Below, one piece after another: positions 1 through 6,711 of a DNA stretch of 22,585 nucleotides. The DNA is from an uncultured Ignavibacteriota bacterium (lineage in GTDB: Bacteria; Bacteroidota; Ignavibacteria; Tepidaquicellales; Tepidaquicellaceae), in NCBI GenBank assembly GCA_937915485.1, contig CALGII010000294.1:1-22585 (forward strand), in the 5' to 3' direction. Position numbers and translations under genes: made by a program. A model generated the notes under the pieces. The model searched no databases, was not told where the DNA came from, and saw only the letters and a list, made by a program, of their open reading frames with translations. Positions within the stretch are counted from its first letter, which is position 1. Each line of letters begins with the position of its first letter.

Positions 1-131
1 TTGCAATGAACGCAGGGGCATTCGTCTCTTAGTTTCGTAAACGAAATCTCCGATACCTTGCCGTCGTTCCATTGTATGCGGAGAGTCTCGTTTTCCTGTC
101 TCTTAATCTGTGTCGGATATGTGTTTTCCAT
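1..131 (-). CDS. DUF971 (GBBH-like N-terminal domain) protein, partial at window edge
   Basis: The gene starts with ATG at 131 on the minus strand and runs off the left edge, so only about 43 residues are visible. They include 'RIQWNDGKVSEISF' and 'LRDECPCVHC', the hallmark of the DUF971 / gamma-butyrobetaine hydroxylase N-terminal-like domain. In bacteria this small domain occurs alone or fused to Mrp/ApbC Fe-S carrier ATPases, and its role is not firmly known. The start codon lies one base after the stop of the upstream MFS gene (TAA-C-ATG), and no Shine-Dalgarno sequence is seen, so translation is probably coupled to that gene. Whether the protein continues into a larger fusion cannot be told from this window. 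Confidence 0.8.
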   Translation of the reverse strand, partial: MENTYPTQIKRQENETLRIQWNDGKVSEISFTKLRDECPCVHC

Positions 132-132
132 G

Positions 133-1317
133 TTATAGATGTTTATACCTTATGAACAATAAATTAGCGAATAATAGTATTCCCGCCGCCGAAAAAACAT
201 ACCTTAATCCGATATAAGAAACAAGAGACGAATACATTAACGGTCCGAGTATGTTACCGAGTATCGTAGAACTCGACGCGATTCCCATCAACCCGCTCTT
301 CCTATCGTCAGGAATATTCTTATTTATTATAGAATAAAAAGCGGGCACCATACCGCCCGTGCATATACCCAGTAATATTCTAACCGGGAAAAGCAGATAG
401 TATGAAAATATGAACGAATGCGCGCACAAAGCCGCTATTCCTCCAATCATCGCTATGTTAAGATATTTCGACGAATTTTTCCTGTCGTTCTTCTTGCCCC
501 ACCACGGCGACGCTGCAGCCATTGCAATTCCCGTTATTCCAAACAACAATCCTGATATCGTCGAAAGATATGCCTTGTTTTCAGTGAGCGTCTCTATGAA
601 AAGCGCGAATCCAGGCTGCGTGATTGATATCGACATCTGTGCTATCATTATCGATATTAGCGCGACCGCCAATACATCGTGCCTGATTGAAAACTTCAGA
701 TTTTCAATAACTCCGAACGAACTGTTTCCGTTTTTAATCCGCTCGGGCTCCTTTATGTAATACATTACGAAAACACTGCTGATTATGCAAAGCGCTGCGG
801 TTATGAAAAATACAACCCTGTGCGACGTGAAATCCGCTATTACACCTCCCATCAGCGGTCCGATTATTCCGCCCGCCGCAATAGATGTCTGAAGCACTCC
901 TATTGCATAACCCGATTTCTCTTTCGGTGAACTCGACGAAACTAACGCGAGCGACGCCGGTATGAATCCGCTCGCGAATCCCTGAAACATTCTGAAAAGA
1001 AATAACTGATATACGTCGCCCGAAAATCCTATCAGCACCTGCGACACGGCAAGCCCGAGCACAGCCCTCAATACCATCTTCTTCTTGCCGAATCTGTCGC
1101 CGAGCACGCCCCAAACGGGCGTTATGAAGAACGAAACGATGAACGGTCCCGCGAAAATATATCCGCTCCACCTCTCCACTTCAGCCTGCGCCGTAACTCC
1201 GAGTTCGCGTATGTAAAAAGGCAGGAATGGAATTACCATGCTCATACCCGCCATAGTTATGAACTGCGCGACCCAGACTACATATAAATTTTTCTTCCAG
1301 TTTTCCAATCGTAGCAA
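133..1317 (-). CDS. MFS transporter, 12-TM drug/sugar-efflux type
   Basis: This 394-residue polytopic protein has the length and hydrophobic pattern of a 12-helix major facilitator. Motif A, 'GVLGDRFGKKK', is at about residues 70-80 in the loop between helices 2 and 3, and a degenerate copy ('SPWWGKKNDRK') lies at the equivalent place in the second half. The N-terminus ('NWKKNLYVVWVAQF') is typical of the MdtG-like multidrug efflux branch, so it probably exports a small molecule from the cytoplasm; the substrate is unknown. The start is uncertain: no ATG is available, and TTG at 1317 (another TTG lies four codons on) has a GAGG 12 bases upstream, which is rather far. It is followed by the DUF971 gene with a one-base gap, so the two form an operon. 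Confidence 0.88.
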   Translation of the reverse strand: MLRLENWKKNLYVVWVAQFITMAGMSMVIPFLPFYIRELGVTAQAEVERWSGYIFAGPFIVSFFITPVWGVLGDRFGKKKMVLRAVLGLAVSQVLIGFSGDVYQLFLFRMFQGFASGFIPASLALVSSSSPKEKSGYAIGVLQTSIAAGGIIGPLMGGVIADFTSHRVVFFITAALCIISSVFVMYYIKEPERIKNGNSSFGVIENLKFSIRHDVLAVALISIMIAQMSISITQPGFALFIETLTENKAYLSTISGLLFGITGIAMAAASPWWGKKNDRKNSSKYLNIAMIGGIAALCAHSFIFSYYLLFPVRILLGICTGGMVPAFYSIINKNIPDDRKSGLMGIASSSTILGNILGPLMYSSLVSYIGLRYVFSAAGILLFANLLFIRYKHL

Positions 1318-1392
1318 AAAATAAATTTACCTCTTATGAAAAACGCTTTCAATTCAGAAAGAATTCTGATTTCTCTCCCGCCGTACGGAAAT

Positions 1393-1422
1393 AAAAAAAG
1401 GCTGCCCTTTGGCAGCCTTTTT
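1393..1422 (-). terminator. Rho-independent terminator after the C25 peptidase gene
   Basis: A 12-bp perfect stem (1395-1406 with 1411-1422, core GGCTGCC/GGCAGCC) with a 4-base loop is followed on the minus strand by a run of T. It begins about 19 bases after the stop of the T9SS peptidase gene. It also insulates that gene from the MFS gene downstream. Confidence 0.9.
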
Positions 1423-1440
1423 ATAAACATTATTGCTTAA

Positions 1441-4400
1441 CTATTTTACAAGTATCATCCTCTTTATATCTGAGAAATCACCCGAAGTAAGTTTGTAGAA
1501 ATAAACGCCGCTCGAGAATTCAGCGCCGTTGAAATCAACCGAATAACTACCCGCCTGTTTAACCTCGTTGACAAGAGTCTTGATTTCGCGTCCGAGAACG
1601 TCGTAAATCTTAAGAGTTACAAGTCCCTGCTTCGGAAGAGCGAAATTGATTTTTGTCATCGGATTGAACGGATTCGGATAATTCTGGCTCAGTTCGAACT
1701 TATCGGGTATTACAGTTGTCTGATTACCCGTGCCGACAAGCGCAGTCATCGTAATGCAGGTGTTCGGTCTGTTTGACTGAGAGGACCCGCTCGTCATCGT
1801 GCATCCCGTGCTGTTGTCCGTGTAATATCCCCAGGTCATGCTCGGAGCGGAGGTTGAGTTTACTGTCGAATACGAAGTGTAAGCGGAATTGTCGTAGCAG
1901 ATTTCGACAAGCAAATTGCTCGTACCGTTATACATGAAATAAGGTGATATAAAATCTATGTACTGCCAGCCAGTTCCCGGTACCGTATAAGAACCGGTAA
2001 ACACCGTCGTCCATCCTGATGTCACCCATCCCGTTAATGTCGTCTGTGTCGTGTGCTGTAATCTCACGTTGAAACCGCTCATAATCTGATTTGACGCGGT
2101 AATTACGTTAAACCCGATTCTCGATATGTAACTGTTCGCGCTTGCTCCAGCCGCGTTTAATTCAGCCGCTGTGAAAAGCATCTGTGTTCTGCCGTCCATC
2201 CAGTATGTCGTGAATGGGTAGTTGGAAGATGTAGTACCTGTTCCTATACAACAATTTACGAGATTAATAATCTTGAATTTCATAAGCGCCGTCGAATCCG
2301 TATTATGCATGCTTGATATGTCACGCGCGAATATTCGGTAGAATACCGAGTCATTGTAGTTAACGTCGCCGTTCAGCGAATTAAATGCCGCCGCGTAATT
2401 TGTGCCCGCGGTCAGGTTCAGTTTAAAATGCTTTATTCCTGTCGACGTGTTGTTTTTGTACCACCTCACCCACACAGAATCTACTCCGATGTTGTCAGTT
2501 ACGTTCGCTGAAAGCGTTGCGGGCCACTGTACTTTAGGCACGTCCGGAAGAGTCGTATGCGTTATTACAGGCTTTATGTTGTCCGTACTTGCCGTGAAGG
2601 TGAAATAATTTGCAGGCGCTCCGCCCGGAAGATATGTCACTCTTCCCATCGCGTCCTGAGTCCTGATGTAGTATTTGTAAGTCGCCGTCGAGCCGTTGCC
2701 CGGAATGCTTGACGACCAGTTGTTTCCGCTCGTGTTTGTCATCGCCAGACTGTCGAATGCTGTAGTTCTCGTCCAGAAAAGTTTGGTGCCCGTTATAGCG
2801 CTTCCCGACGGTGTTACAACGCAGTTAACCGCGTAAGGTCCTGAAAGGTTTTCCGTGTTCGGAAGCGGAGTGTGAGAAATCGCGGGACCGTATGCCCTTT
2901 GATATATCGAAGGATCACCCATGCAATTGTACATCTCAATATATCTCTGCATCGTAGAAGTTATGCTGCCGTAATACTGTATTAAAAGCACTTTTCCTCT
3001 TACAAAATTTTCCGCGTTTCGTTTGAGGTTTTCGGTGAACATCGCTCTTCCGATTCTTCTTTCGAGTATGTCATCTTCATCCCAGTATGAATTTACTGAC
3101 GAACCCCAGAACACTGAGCCGCCTTTTGCGATTCTTATCCAGGTTTCCGCAAAGCACTCGCCGCTTATGTGGTATGAACCCGTTATGCAGGCAAATGAAT
3201 ATACGAACGGGAAAATCGTGTTGTTGAGAGCGTTTACGTTGGACTGCGAAAATACGGGTCCGTCAGCCCAGGATGTCTCCGAACCGTGTCCCGAATATAT
3301 CGCGAATATTTTTCCTGAATCTATCGATTGTGTTACCTGCGATGTAGTCGCGCCGTAGTAACTGTAAAGTTTCGTGTTCACCGTGAACTGATTCGGGATG
3401 AAGAATGAGTCTATTACAAAATTGTGCGTTGCTTCCGTAATATTATGGTTGTCCGTCGATGCCATAAAAACATTCTTCTTCCAAAGGCTGTTAACGCCGT
3501 TTTCCATGTATATCGATTTCGTTATTATATTCGACAGTTGCGTCAGGTTCTGAATCGGAAACCTGCCAACGAACGCGTCAACGTACTGGTCATTTCCTTC
3601 GAGAAGTCCGTAGTTCCAGTCAGTATGAGGAGTGCCTTCGCCGACTCCTATCCATTCAGGAATCTTATCGATGTCGCCGACCAGAAGAATAAATTCGGGT
3701 CTCGTTGATACGTTATTGTAAAGGTTCTGTATGTACGCTTTAATTGCCGTGTTCGTCGTGCCTGTAACCCCTGTGTTAACTACCGTAACGTTAAAACCGA
3801 GCCCCTGCTTGTGCGTCACGAAAGGCGCAAGACCGCTTTCATAATCTGTTGCTGTTATAATCAGATAATTGTTCGTGCCTTTTGAATTCTTGAATTCATA
3901 ATTCACGAACGTGCTGGCGAAAAATTCGTCCATCGCGGGTCTCGGAGAAAAATCAAGTACCGCGTTCTGATTCAGGTTGATATTGAAACTGCCTGAACGG
4001 GTTTCGGTAAGTTCGTTCCTCGAAGGATTGTACGCGAATGGATATATTGTAACCATTACGCCCTTCGCTCCGCCCATTACAAACGGTTCCGAAACAACTG
4101 CGAAAGGTCCGTCTGAACTTCCCTTTGAATTATAATATTGCTCGTTTATTACGAATGGCCTGTCATCGAGTTTCTTGCTTTTTTCCCAGGGCATTTGCTT
4201 GGGATATATTCTCGAATTCAGTATGTTTGAAATCCTGTCCTGCTTGATGCTGCTTATTTGCACGCTTCGCTCGTTTCTTCCGATGAGCAAAAAGAAAGAA
4301 ATCTGCGGCAACTGCGGAAGCCCCGTTTCAGAAGTGATTCCGTATTCAGGAACGTTTAATAATATGTACTCCTGATTTCCTCCCTTAATGTAATCCCTGT

Positions 4401-4545
4401 TGTAATCGGGAAGGTTGAAGTCAACTCTGTAACCATTTCCGTTTCCCGATATCTTAACGCCTCTCGGAACCGTTCCCGAATACAGGGTTGACGCCGTTAA
4501 TGCGATACATAAAGCGAGAAATAAAATCCGTGTAAAATTTTTCAT
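1441..4545 (-). CDS. T9SS-exported gingipain-like (peptidase family C25) surface protein
   Basis: This 1034-residue secreted protein has a signal peptide (about residues 1-23), then a beta-rich propeptide region (about 25-215) resembling C25 propeptides. A C25 cysteine-peptidase domain follows (about 225-550), with the catalytic dyad visible as His420 in 'AIYSGHGS' and Cys453 in 'SFACITG'. Two Ig/fibronectin-like stretches (about 555-655 and 656-755) and a Gly/Ser/Thr-rich beta domain (about 765-935) come next. The last 86 residues are a type IX secretion sorting domain with 'NYPNPFNP' and a terminal 'KRMILVK'. The protein should be secreted by the Sec system, then exported through T9SS and cleaved or anchored at the surface. 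Likely roles are protein degradation or processing of other exported proteins. ATG at 4545 opens the signal peptide; no Shine-Dalgarno is seen. It appears monocistronic, ended by the terminator at 1393-1422. Confidence 0.93.
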   Translation of the reverse strand: MKNFTRILFLALCIALTASTLYSGTVPRGVKISGNGNGYRVDFNLPDYNRDYIKGGNQEYILLNVPEYGITSETGLPQLPQISFFLLIGRNERSVQISSIKQDRISNILNSRIYPKQMPWEKSKKLDDRPFVINEQYYNSKGSSDGPFAVVSEPFVMGGAKGVMVTIYPFAYNPSRNELTETRSGSFNINLNQNAVLDFSPRPAMDEFFASTFVNYEFKNSKGTNNYLIITATDYESGLAPFVTHKQGLGFNVTVVNTGVTGTTNTAIKAYIQNLYNNVSTRPEFILLVGDIDKIPEWIGVGEGTPHTDWNYGLLEGNDQYVDAFVGRFPIQNLTQLSNIITKSIYMENGVNSLWKKNVFMASTDNHNITEATHNFVIDSFFIPNQFTVNTKLYSYYGATTSQVTQSIDSGKIFAIYSGHGSETSWADGPVFSQSNVNALNNTIFPFVYSFACITGSYHISGECFAETWIRIAKGGSVFWGSSVNSYWDEDDILERRIGRAMFTENLKRNAENFVRGKVLLIQYYGSITSTMQRYIEMYNCMGDPSIYQRAYGPAISHTPLPNTENLSGPYAVNCVVTPSGSAITGTKLFWTRTTAFDSLAMTNTSGNNWSSSIPGNGSTATYKYYIRTQDAMGRVTYLPGGAPANYFTFTASTDNIKPVITHTTLPDVPKVQWPATLSANVTDNIGVDSVWVRWYKNNTSTGIKHFKLNLTAGTNYAAAFNSLNGDVNYNDSVFYRIFARDISSMHNTDSTALMKFKIINLVNCCIGTGTTSSNYPFTTYWMDGRTQMLFTAAELNAAGASANSYISRIGFNVITASNQIMSGFNVRLQHTTQTTLTGWVTSGWTTVFTGSYTVPGTGWQYIDFISPYFMYNGTSNLLVEICYDNSAYTSYSTVNSTSAPSMTWGYYTDNSTGCTMTSGSSQSNRPNTCITMTALVGTGNQTTVIPDKFELSQNYPNPFNPMTKINFALPKQGLVTLKIYDVLGREIKTLVNEVKQAGSYSVDFNGAEFSSGVYFYKLTSGDFSDIKRMILVK

Positions 4546-4611
4546 TGCTTTTATTTTGAATTATAAAATTTATTGTATGATTTTGATTTTCCATCTTTCC
4601 TTATTACCCGA

Positions 4612-4640
4612 ATCGAAATAACGCGGAAAAGCGTTTCGAT
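4612..4640. repeat. Bulged inverted repeat upstream of the C25 peptidase gene
   Basis: An imperfect hairpin is formed by ATCGA + AACGC (three extra bases between them) and GCGTT + TCGAT around a GGAAAA loop, about 70-95 bases before the peptidase start. It could be part of the 5' untranslated region or an operator. The remaining 4546-4770 interval is AT-rich with no gene; a small AT-rich palindrome lies at 4706-4718. The function is not known and the feature could be chance. Confidence 0.3.
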
Positions 4641-4770
4641 AGAAACACCCGGAGAGGATTCCAAGCCTGTTATTCCATTTTTCATCGGGAAAATGAGGTA
4701 TAATTGATTAAATTAATCTAATTATATAATATTTGCTATATACAAAATTCCGTTCTTAAAGGAAAATTAC

Positions 4771-4807
4771 AAAAAAAGCAAACAAACATTAATTACTGTT
4801 TGTTTGC
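4771..4807 (-). terminator. Terminator of the response regulator / NuoE-like operon
   Basis: An 11-bp perfect stem (4778-4788 with 4797-4807, GCAAACAAACA type) has an 8-base loop and is followed on the minus strand by seven T residues. It starts about 25 bases after the stop of the NuoE-like gene. The stem is AT-rich, but the geometry is that of an intrinsic terminator. Confidence 0.75.
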
Positions 4808-4831
4808 CTTCAAAATTGTAGCGTATCTGGA

Positions 4832-5305
4832 TTACTTAATATTCTTTATAATTTCTACTGCCTTTTCAGGAGTGAGTTTACAGAATATTTTGTCGTTTAC
4901 CATCATCGCGGGTCCCTGGTCGCACATCCCGAGACAATTCGTGTGCTCCAGCGTTATTTTCTTGTCCTTCGTTGTTTCGCCCGCGTTGATTTTCAATTCT
5001 CTCTTTATTGCATTTTCAACTTCATCCTTGCCTGCGAGGTCGCATACGATAGTCCTGCAAAGGCGGACAATGTTCCTTCCCTGCGGTTCCGAATGCAGGA
5101 AGGAATAGAATGAAATTACGCTGTAAACCTCGACAGGATGTATATCGAGCAGACGCGCGATTTCCTGCTGCGCGAAATCGGGAATGTACCTGTGCTTGCG
5201 CTGAACTGCCTGTAGAATCGGCATTAAAGCCGAACGTTCCGTGCCGTGTTCCTTTACAAGCGCTTCGAGTTCTTCCGTGATTGAATTTTTTTCTAATACT
5301 AACAT
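4832..5305 (-). CDS. NuoE/HydC-like thioredoxin-fold [2Fe-2S] protein (second copy in the locus)
   Basis: This 157-residue protein has the NuoE architecture: a helical N-terminal part (about 8-70) and a thioredoxin-like ferredoxin domain. The four cluster ligands are Cys83-x4-Cys88 ('CRTIVC') and Cys124-x3-Cys128 ('CLGMC'), with an extra Cys142. It shares the 'AGxTTxDKxxTLE' stretch with HydC on the opposite strand, so the two are paralogues. It would carry electrons next to a NuoF-like flavoprotein, and may be an alternative gamma subunit of the hydrogenase. It sits six bases after the response-regulator gene with AAAGG before its ATG, so the pair is an operon transcribed away from hydCBA. 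Which NuoF-like partner it uses cannot be seen. Confidence 0.9.
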   Translation of the reverse strand: MLVLEKNSITEELEALVKEHGTERSALMPILQAVQRKHRYIPDFAQQEIARLLDIHPVEVYSVISFYSFLHSEPQGRNIVRLCRTIVCDLAGKDEVENAIKRELKINAGETTKDKKITLEHTNCLGMCDQGPAMMVNDKIFCKLTPEKAVEIIKNIK

Positions 5306-5311
5306 AAGCCT

Positions 5312-5683
5312 TTACTTTTTGTTTAAAATGTTTTCAACTTTTTGGATTAACATGTCTGGCGATATCGGCTTTTCAACGAAATCGTCCACGGGGACCATGT
5401 CGCTTGCTCCGAAATCCATTCCGACTGCCTTGGAAATTGAAGTGTACATTATTATCGGCGTCTTGTTGTTTTCCTTGCGCAGTTTTTGGGCAAGGAAAAA
5501 ACCGTCGTCCGGCTCATCCATCATGACGTCGAGTATGATTAGATCGGGCTTTTGGTTAGTAATGATTTCATATCCTTCTTTGGGATTGCTTGCGGTGATG
5601 ACCTTGTAACCTTTCGATGTTAATACCAGTTCGCTGGCTTCACGAATATCAGGATCATCGTCGATGACTGCTATGAGTGCCAT
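5312..5683 (-). CDS. Single-domain response regulator (REC only)
   Basis: This 123-residue protein is a CheY-like receiver with nothing after it. The acidic pocket is Asp8/Asp9 ('VIDDD'), the phosphoacceptor is Asp52 ('IILDVMM'), the switch residue is Thr81 and the conserved Lys is Lys105 ('EKP'). It shares with the receiver at 12445-12864 an 'LDxxMxExDxGFxLA' stretch after the phospho-Asp and a 'TSxxxxxGMxFG' stretch after beta-4, so the two belong to one REC subgroup. It must act by protein contact or pass phosphate on. The likely donor is the sensory hydrogenase-kinase or the REC-PAS kinase of the plus arm (inference). A perfect GGAGG lies five bases before ATG 5683. It is first in a two-gene operon with the NuoE-like gene. 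Confidence 0.93.
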   Translation of the reverse strand: MALIAVIDDDPDIREASELVLTSKGYKVITASNPKEGYEIITNQKPDLIILDVMMDEPDDGFFLAQKLRKENNKTPIIMYTSISKAVGMDFGASDMVPVDDFVEKPISPDMLIQKVENILNKK

Positions 5684-5718
5684 TTATTCCTCCGGAAATG
5701 TTTTAAAGATTTATGAAA

Positions 5719-5751
5719 CATAAATAATAGTGCGCTGAATTACTATTCAAA
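5719..5751 (-). promoter_or_regulatory. Candidate Bacteroidota-type promoter for the response regulator operon
   Basis: Read on the minus strand, TTTG (5751-5748) is followed after 21 bases by TATTTATG (5726-5719). This differs at one position from the Bacteroidota -7 consensus TAnnTTTG. Transcription would begin near 5712, giving a leader of about 30 bases containing the GGAGG. This is pattern matching only, and whether this lineage uses that consensus is assumed. Confidence 0.35.
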
Positions 5752-5783
5752 AATTTTTCACCTATCCGGCCTCGGGAATTGTC

Positions 5784-5815
5784 ATTGATAGATGATTTTA
5801 TAAAGCGTAATTTTG
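5784..5815 (+). promoter_or_regulatory. Candidate Bacteroidota-type promoter for the hydrogenase operon
   Basis: ATTG (5784-5787) is followed after 20 bases by TAATTTTG (5808-5815), a full match to the TAnnTTTG -7 element at the usual spacing. Transcription would begin near 5822, about 95 bases before the first gene. The whole 5684-5916 interval is a divergent promoter region without a gene. Confidence 0.4.
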
Positions 5816-5865
5816 TATTGGAGATTGTGATGTTTCCCATTAACTTCATATTAAAATCAATACAA
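5813..5865. repeat. Separated inverted repeat TTGTATTG / CAATACAA in the divergent promoter
   Basis: Two perfect 8-base half-sites, 5813-5820 and 5858-5865, face each other across 37 bases. The left half overlaps the end of the candidate -7 element of the hydrogenase promoter. This could be a two-site operator for a dimeric regulator, or a leader hairpin. It could also be chance in AT-rich DNA. Confidence 0.3.
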
Positions 5866-5916
5866 TTCACTAAAGAAAAAAAACAAAACTGTTTTTAACC
5901 CGAAAGGGGCAAAATT

Positions 5917-6171
5917 ATGTCAAAAACCGTATTATTAATACTCATCGGCAACAGGAAAGATGCCGCGGTCGAGGTCCAGAAAGTCCTGACTGCCTGGGGT
6001 TGCCTCATTAAAACAAGACTGGGCATTCACGACGGAATTCTCGACAACTGTTCGGAACAAGGACTGATTATTCTCGAATTGTACGGATCAACTGAACAAA
6101 AAGAAGAAGTGTCAAGAAAGATTTCCCTGATTCAGGGAGTTTCATCGAAGTTAGTAGAATTAAAAGTATAA
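5917..6171 (+). CDS. TM1266-family ACT-domain protein, putative iron-only hydrogenase system regulator
   Basis: This 84-residue protein has a beta-alpha-beta-beta-alpha-beta pattern typical of ACT / NikR-C-terminal folds. Its 'GNRKDAAVEVQKVL' and 'IKTRLGIHDG' segments and C-terminal 'IQGVSSKLVEL' match the small TM1266 family, which is annotated as iron-only hydrogenase system regulator because it recurs next to [FeFe] hydrogenase and maturase genes. It has no DNA-binding domain, so it may bind a small ligand or another protein; the mechanism is unknown. The start is well supported by AAAGGGG eight bases before ATG. It is the first gene of the hydrogenase operon, followed by a 54-base gap holding a hairpin. 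Confidence 0.85.
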   Translation: MSKTVLLILIGNRKDAAVEVQKVLTAWGCLIKTRLGIHDGILDNCSEQGLIILELYGSTEQKEEVSRKISLIQGVSSKLVELKV

Positions 6172-6181
6172 ATTATTTCCC

Positions 6182-6202
6182 CGAAGACCTCACGAGTCTT
6201 CG
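6182..6202 (+). other. Intercistronic hairpin between the TM1266-type gene and hydC
   Basis: A 7-bp perfect stem, CGAAGAC (6182-6188) with GTCTTCG (6196-6202), has a 7-base loop. No T-run follows, so it is not a standard terminator. It lies 23 bases before the hydC start and could be an mRNA processing or stability element that sets different levels for the regulator and the enzyme subunits. Confidence 0.45.
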
Positions 6203-6225
6203 CAAAGACAACTTAAAAGAATCAT

Positions 6226-6711
6226 ATGCACAAACAAATTTTTGAAAAGTATCCCGCCAAGGATAAGAGCAACCTTATTGCTCTTCTACAGGGCGTACAG
6301 GATATTTACGGATATTTGCCCGAAGGAGCGCTTCAGGATGTTGCCGACTATGTCGGCCTTCCACTGAGCCGTGTTTACGGCGTGGCGACTTTCTACAACC
6401 AGTTCAGGTTGACCCCTCTCGGCGAAAACGTAATCCGGGTATGCAGGGGTACGGCTTGCCACGTTTGCAATTCCGCGAACATATTGTTTACACTCGAAAC
6501 CAATTTAGGAATCAGCGCGGGACAGACAACCCGTGACAAGAGATTCACTCTTGAAACCGTTGCCTGTATCGGCGCCTGCAGTATCGCTCCGGTCATCACC
6601 GTTAACGACGAATATCACGGAAAAGTGACTGTGAAGGAAATTCCGAACATATTAAAAAAATACAATGCCGCAAAACCGGTTAACGATAAACAGAAAGCAG
6701 GTATCAAATGA
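6226..6711 (+). CDS. hydC: [FeFe] hydrogenase gamma subunit HydC (NuoE-like)
   Basis: This 161-residue NuoE-type subunit has an N-terminal helical domain (about 1-60) and a thioredoxin-fold [2Fe-2S] domain. The ligands are Cys73-x4-Cys78 ('CRGTAC') and Cys114-x3-Cys118 ('CIGAC'), with an additional Cys81. In HydABC complexes this subunit docks on HydB and transfers electrons near the flavin in the cytoplasm. Its stop overlaps the hydB start (ATGA, 6708-6711), a sign of translational coupling and of 1:1 assembly. No good Shine-Dalgarno precedes ATG 6226, although the N-terminal residues fit the family, so this start is kept. A short Lys/Ala-rich tail (about 147-161) is outside the usual fold. 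Confidence 0.93.
   Translation: MHKQIFEKYPAKDKSNLIALLQGVQDIYGYLPEGALQDVADYVGLPLSRVYGVATFYNQFRLTPLGENVIRVCRGTACHVCNSANILFTLETNLGISAGQTTRDKRFTLETVACIGACSIAPVITVNDEYHGKVTVKEIPNILKKYNAAKPVNDKQKAGIK

Noticed and set aside
4546..4770. Riboswitch or small RNA upstream of the peptidase gene
   Set aside because: Apart from a bulged hairpin and a short palindrome there is no recognisable riboswitch core or terminator-linked structure.
5821..5850. Possible Rex (redox repressor) site beginning TTGTGA at 5825
   Set aside because: Only the left half fits; the opposite half reads ATTAAC rather than TCACAA or TAACAA at the right spacing, so it is not a credible Rex operator.
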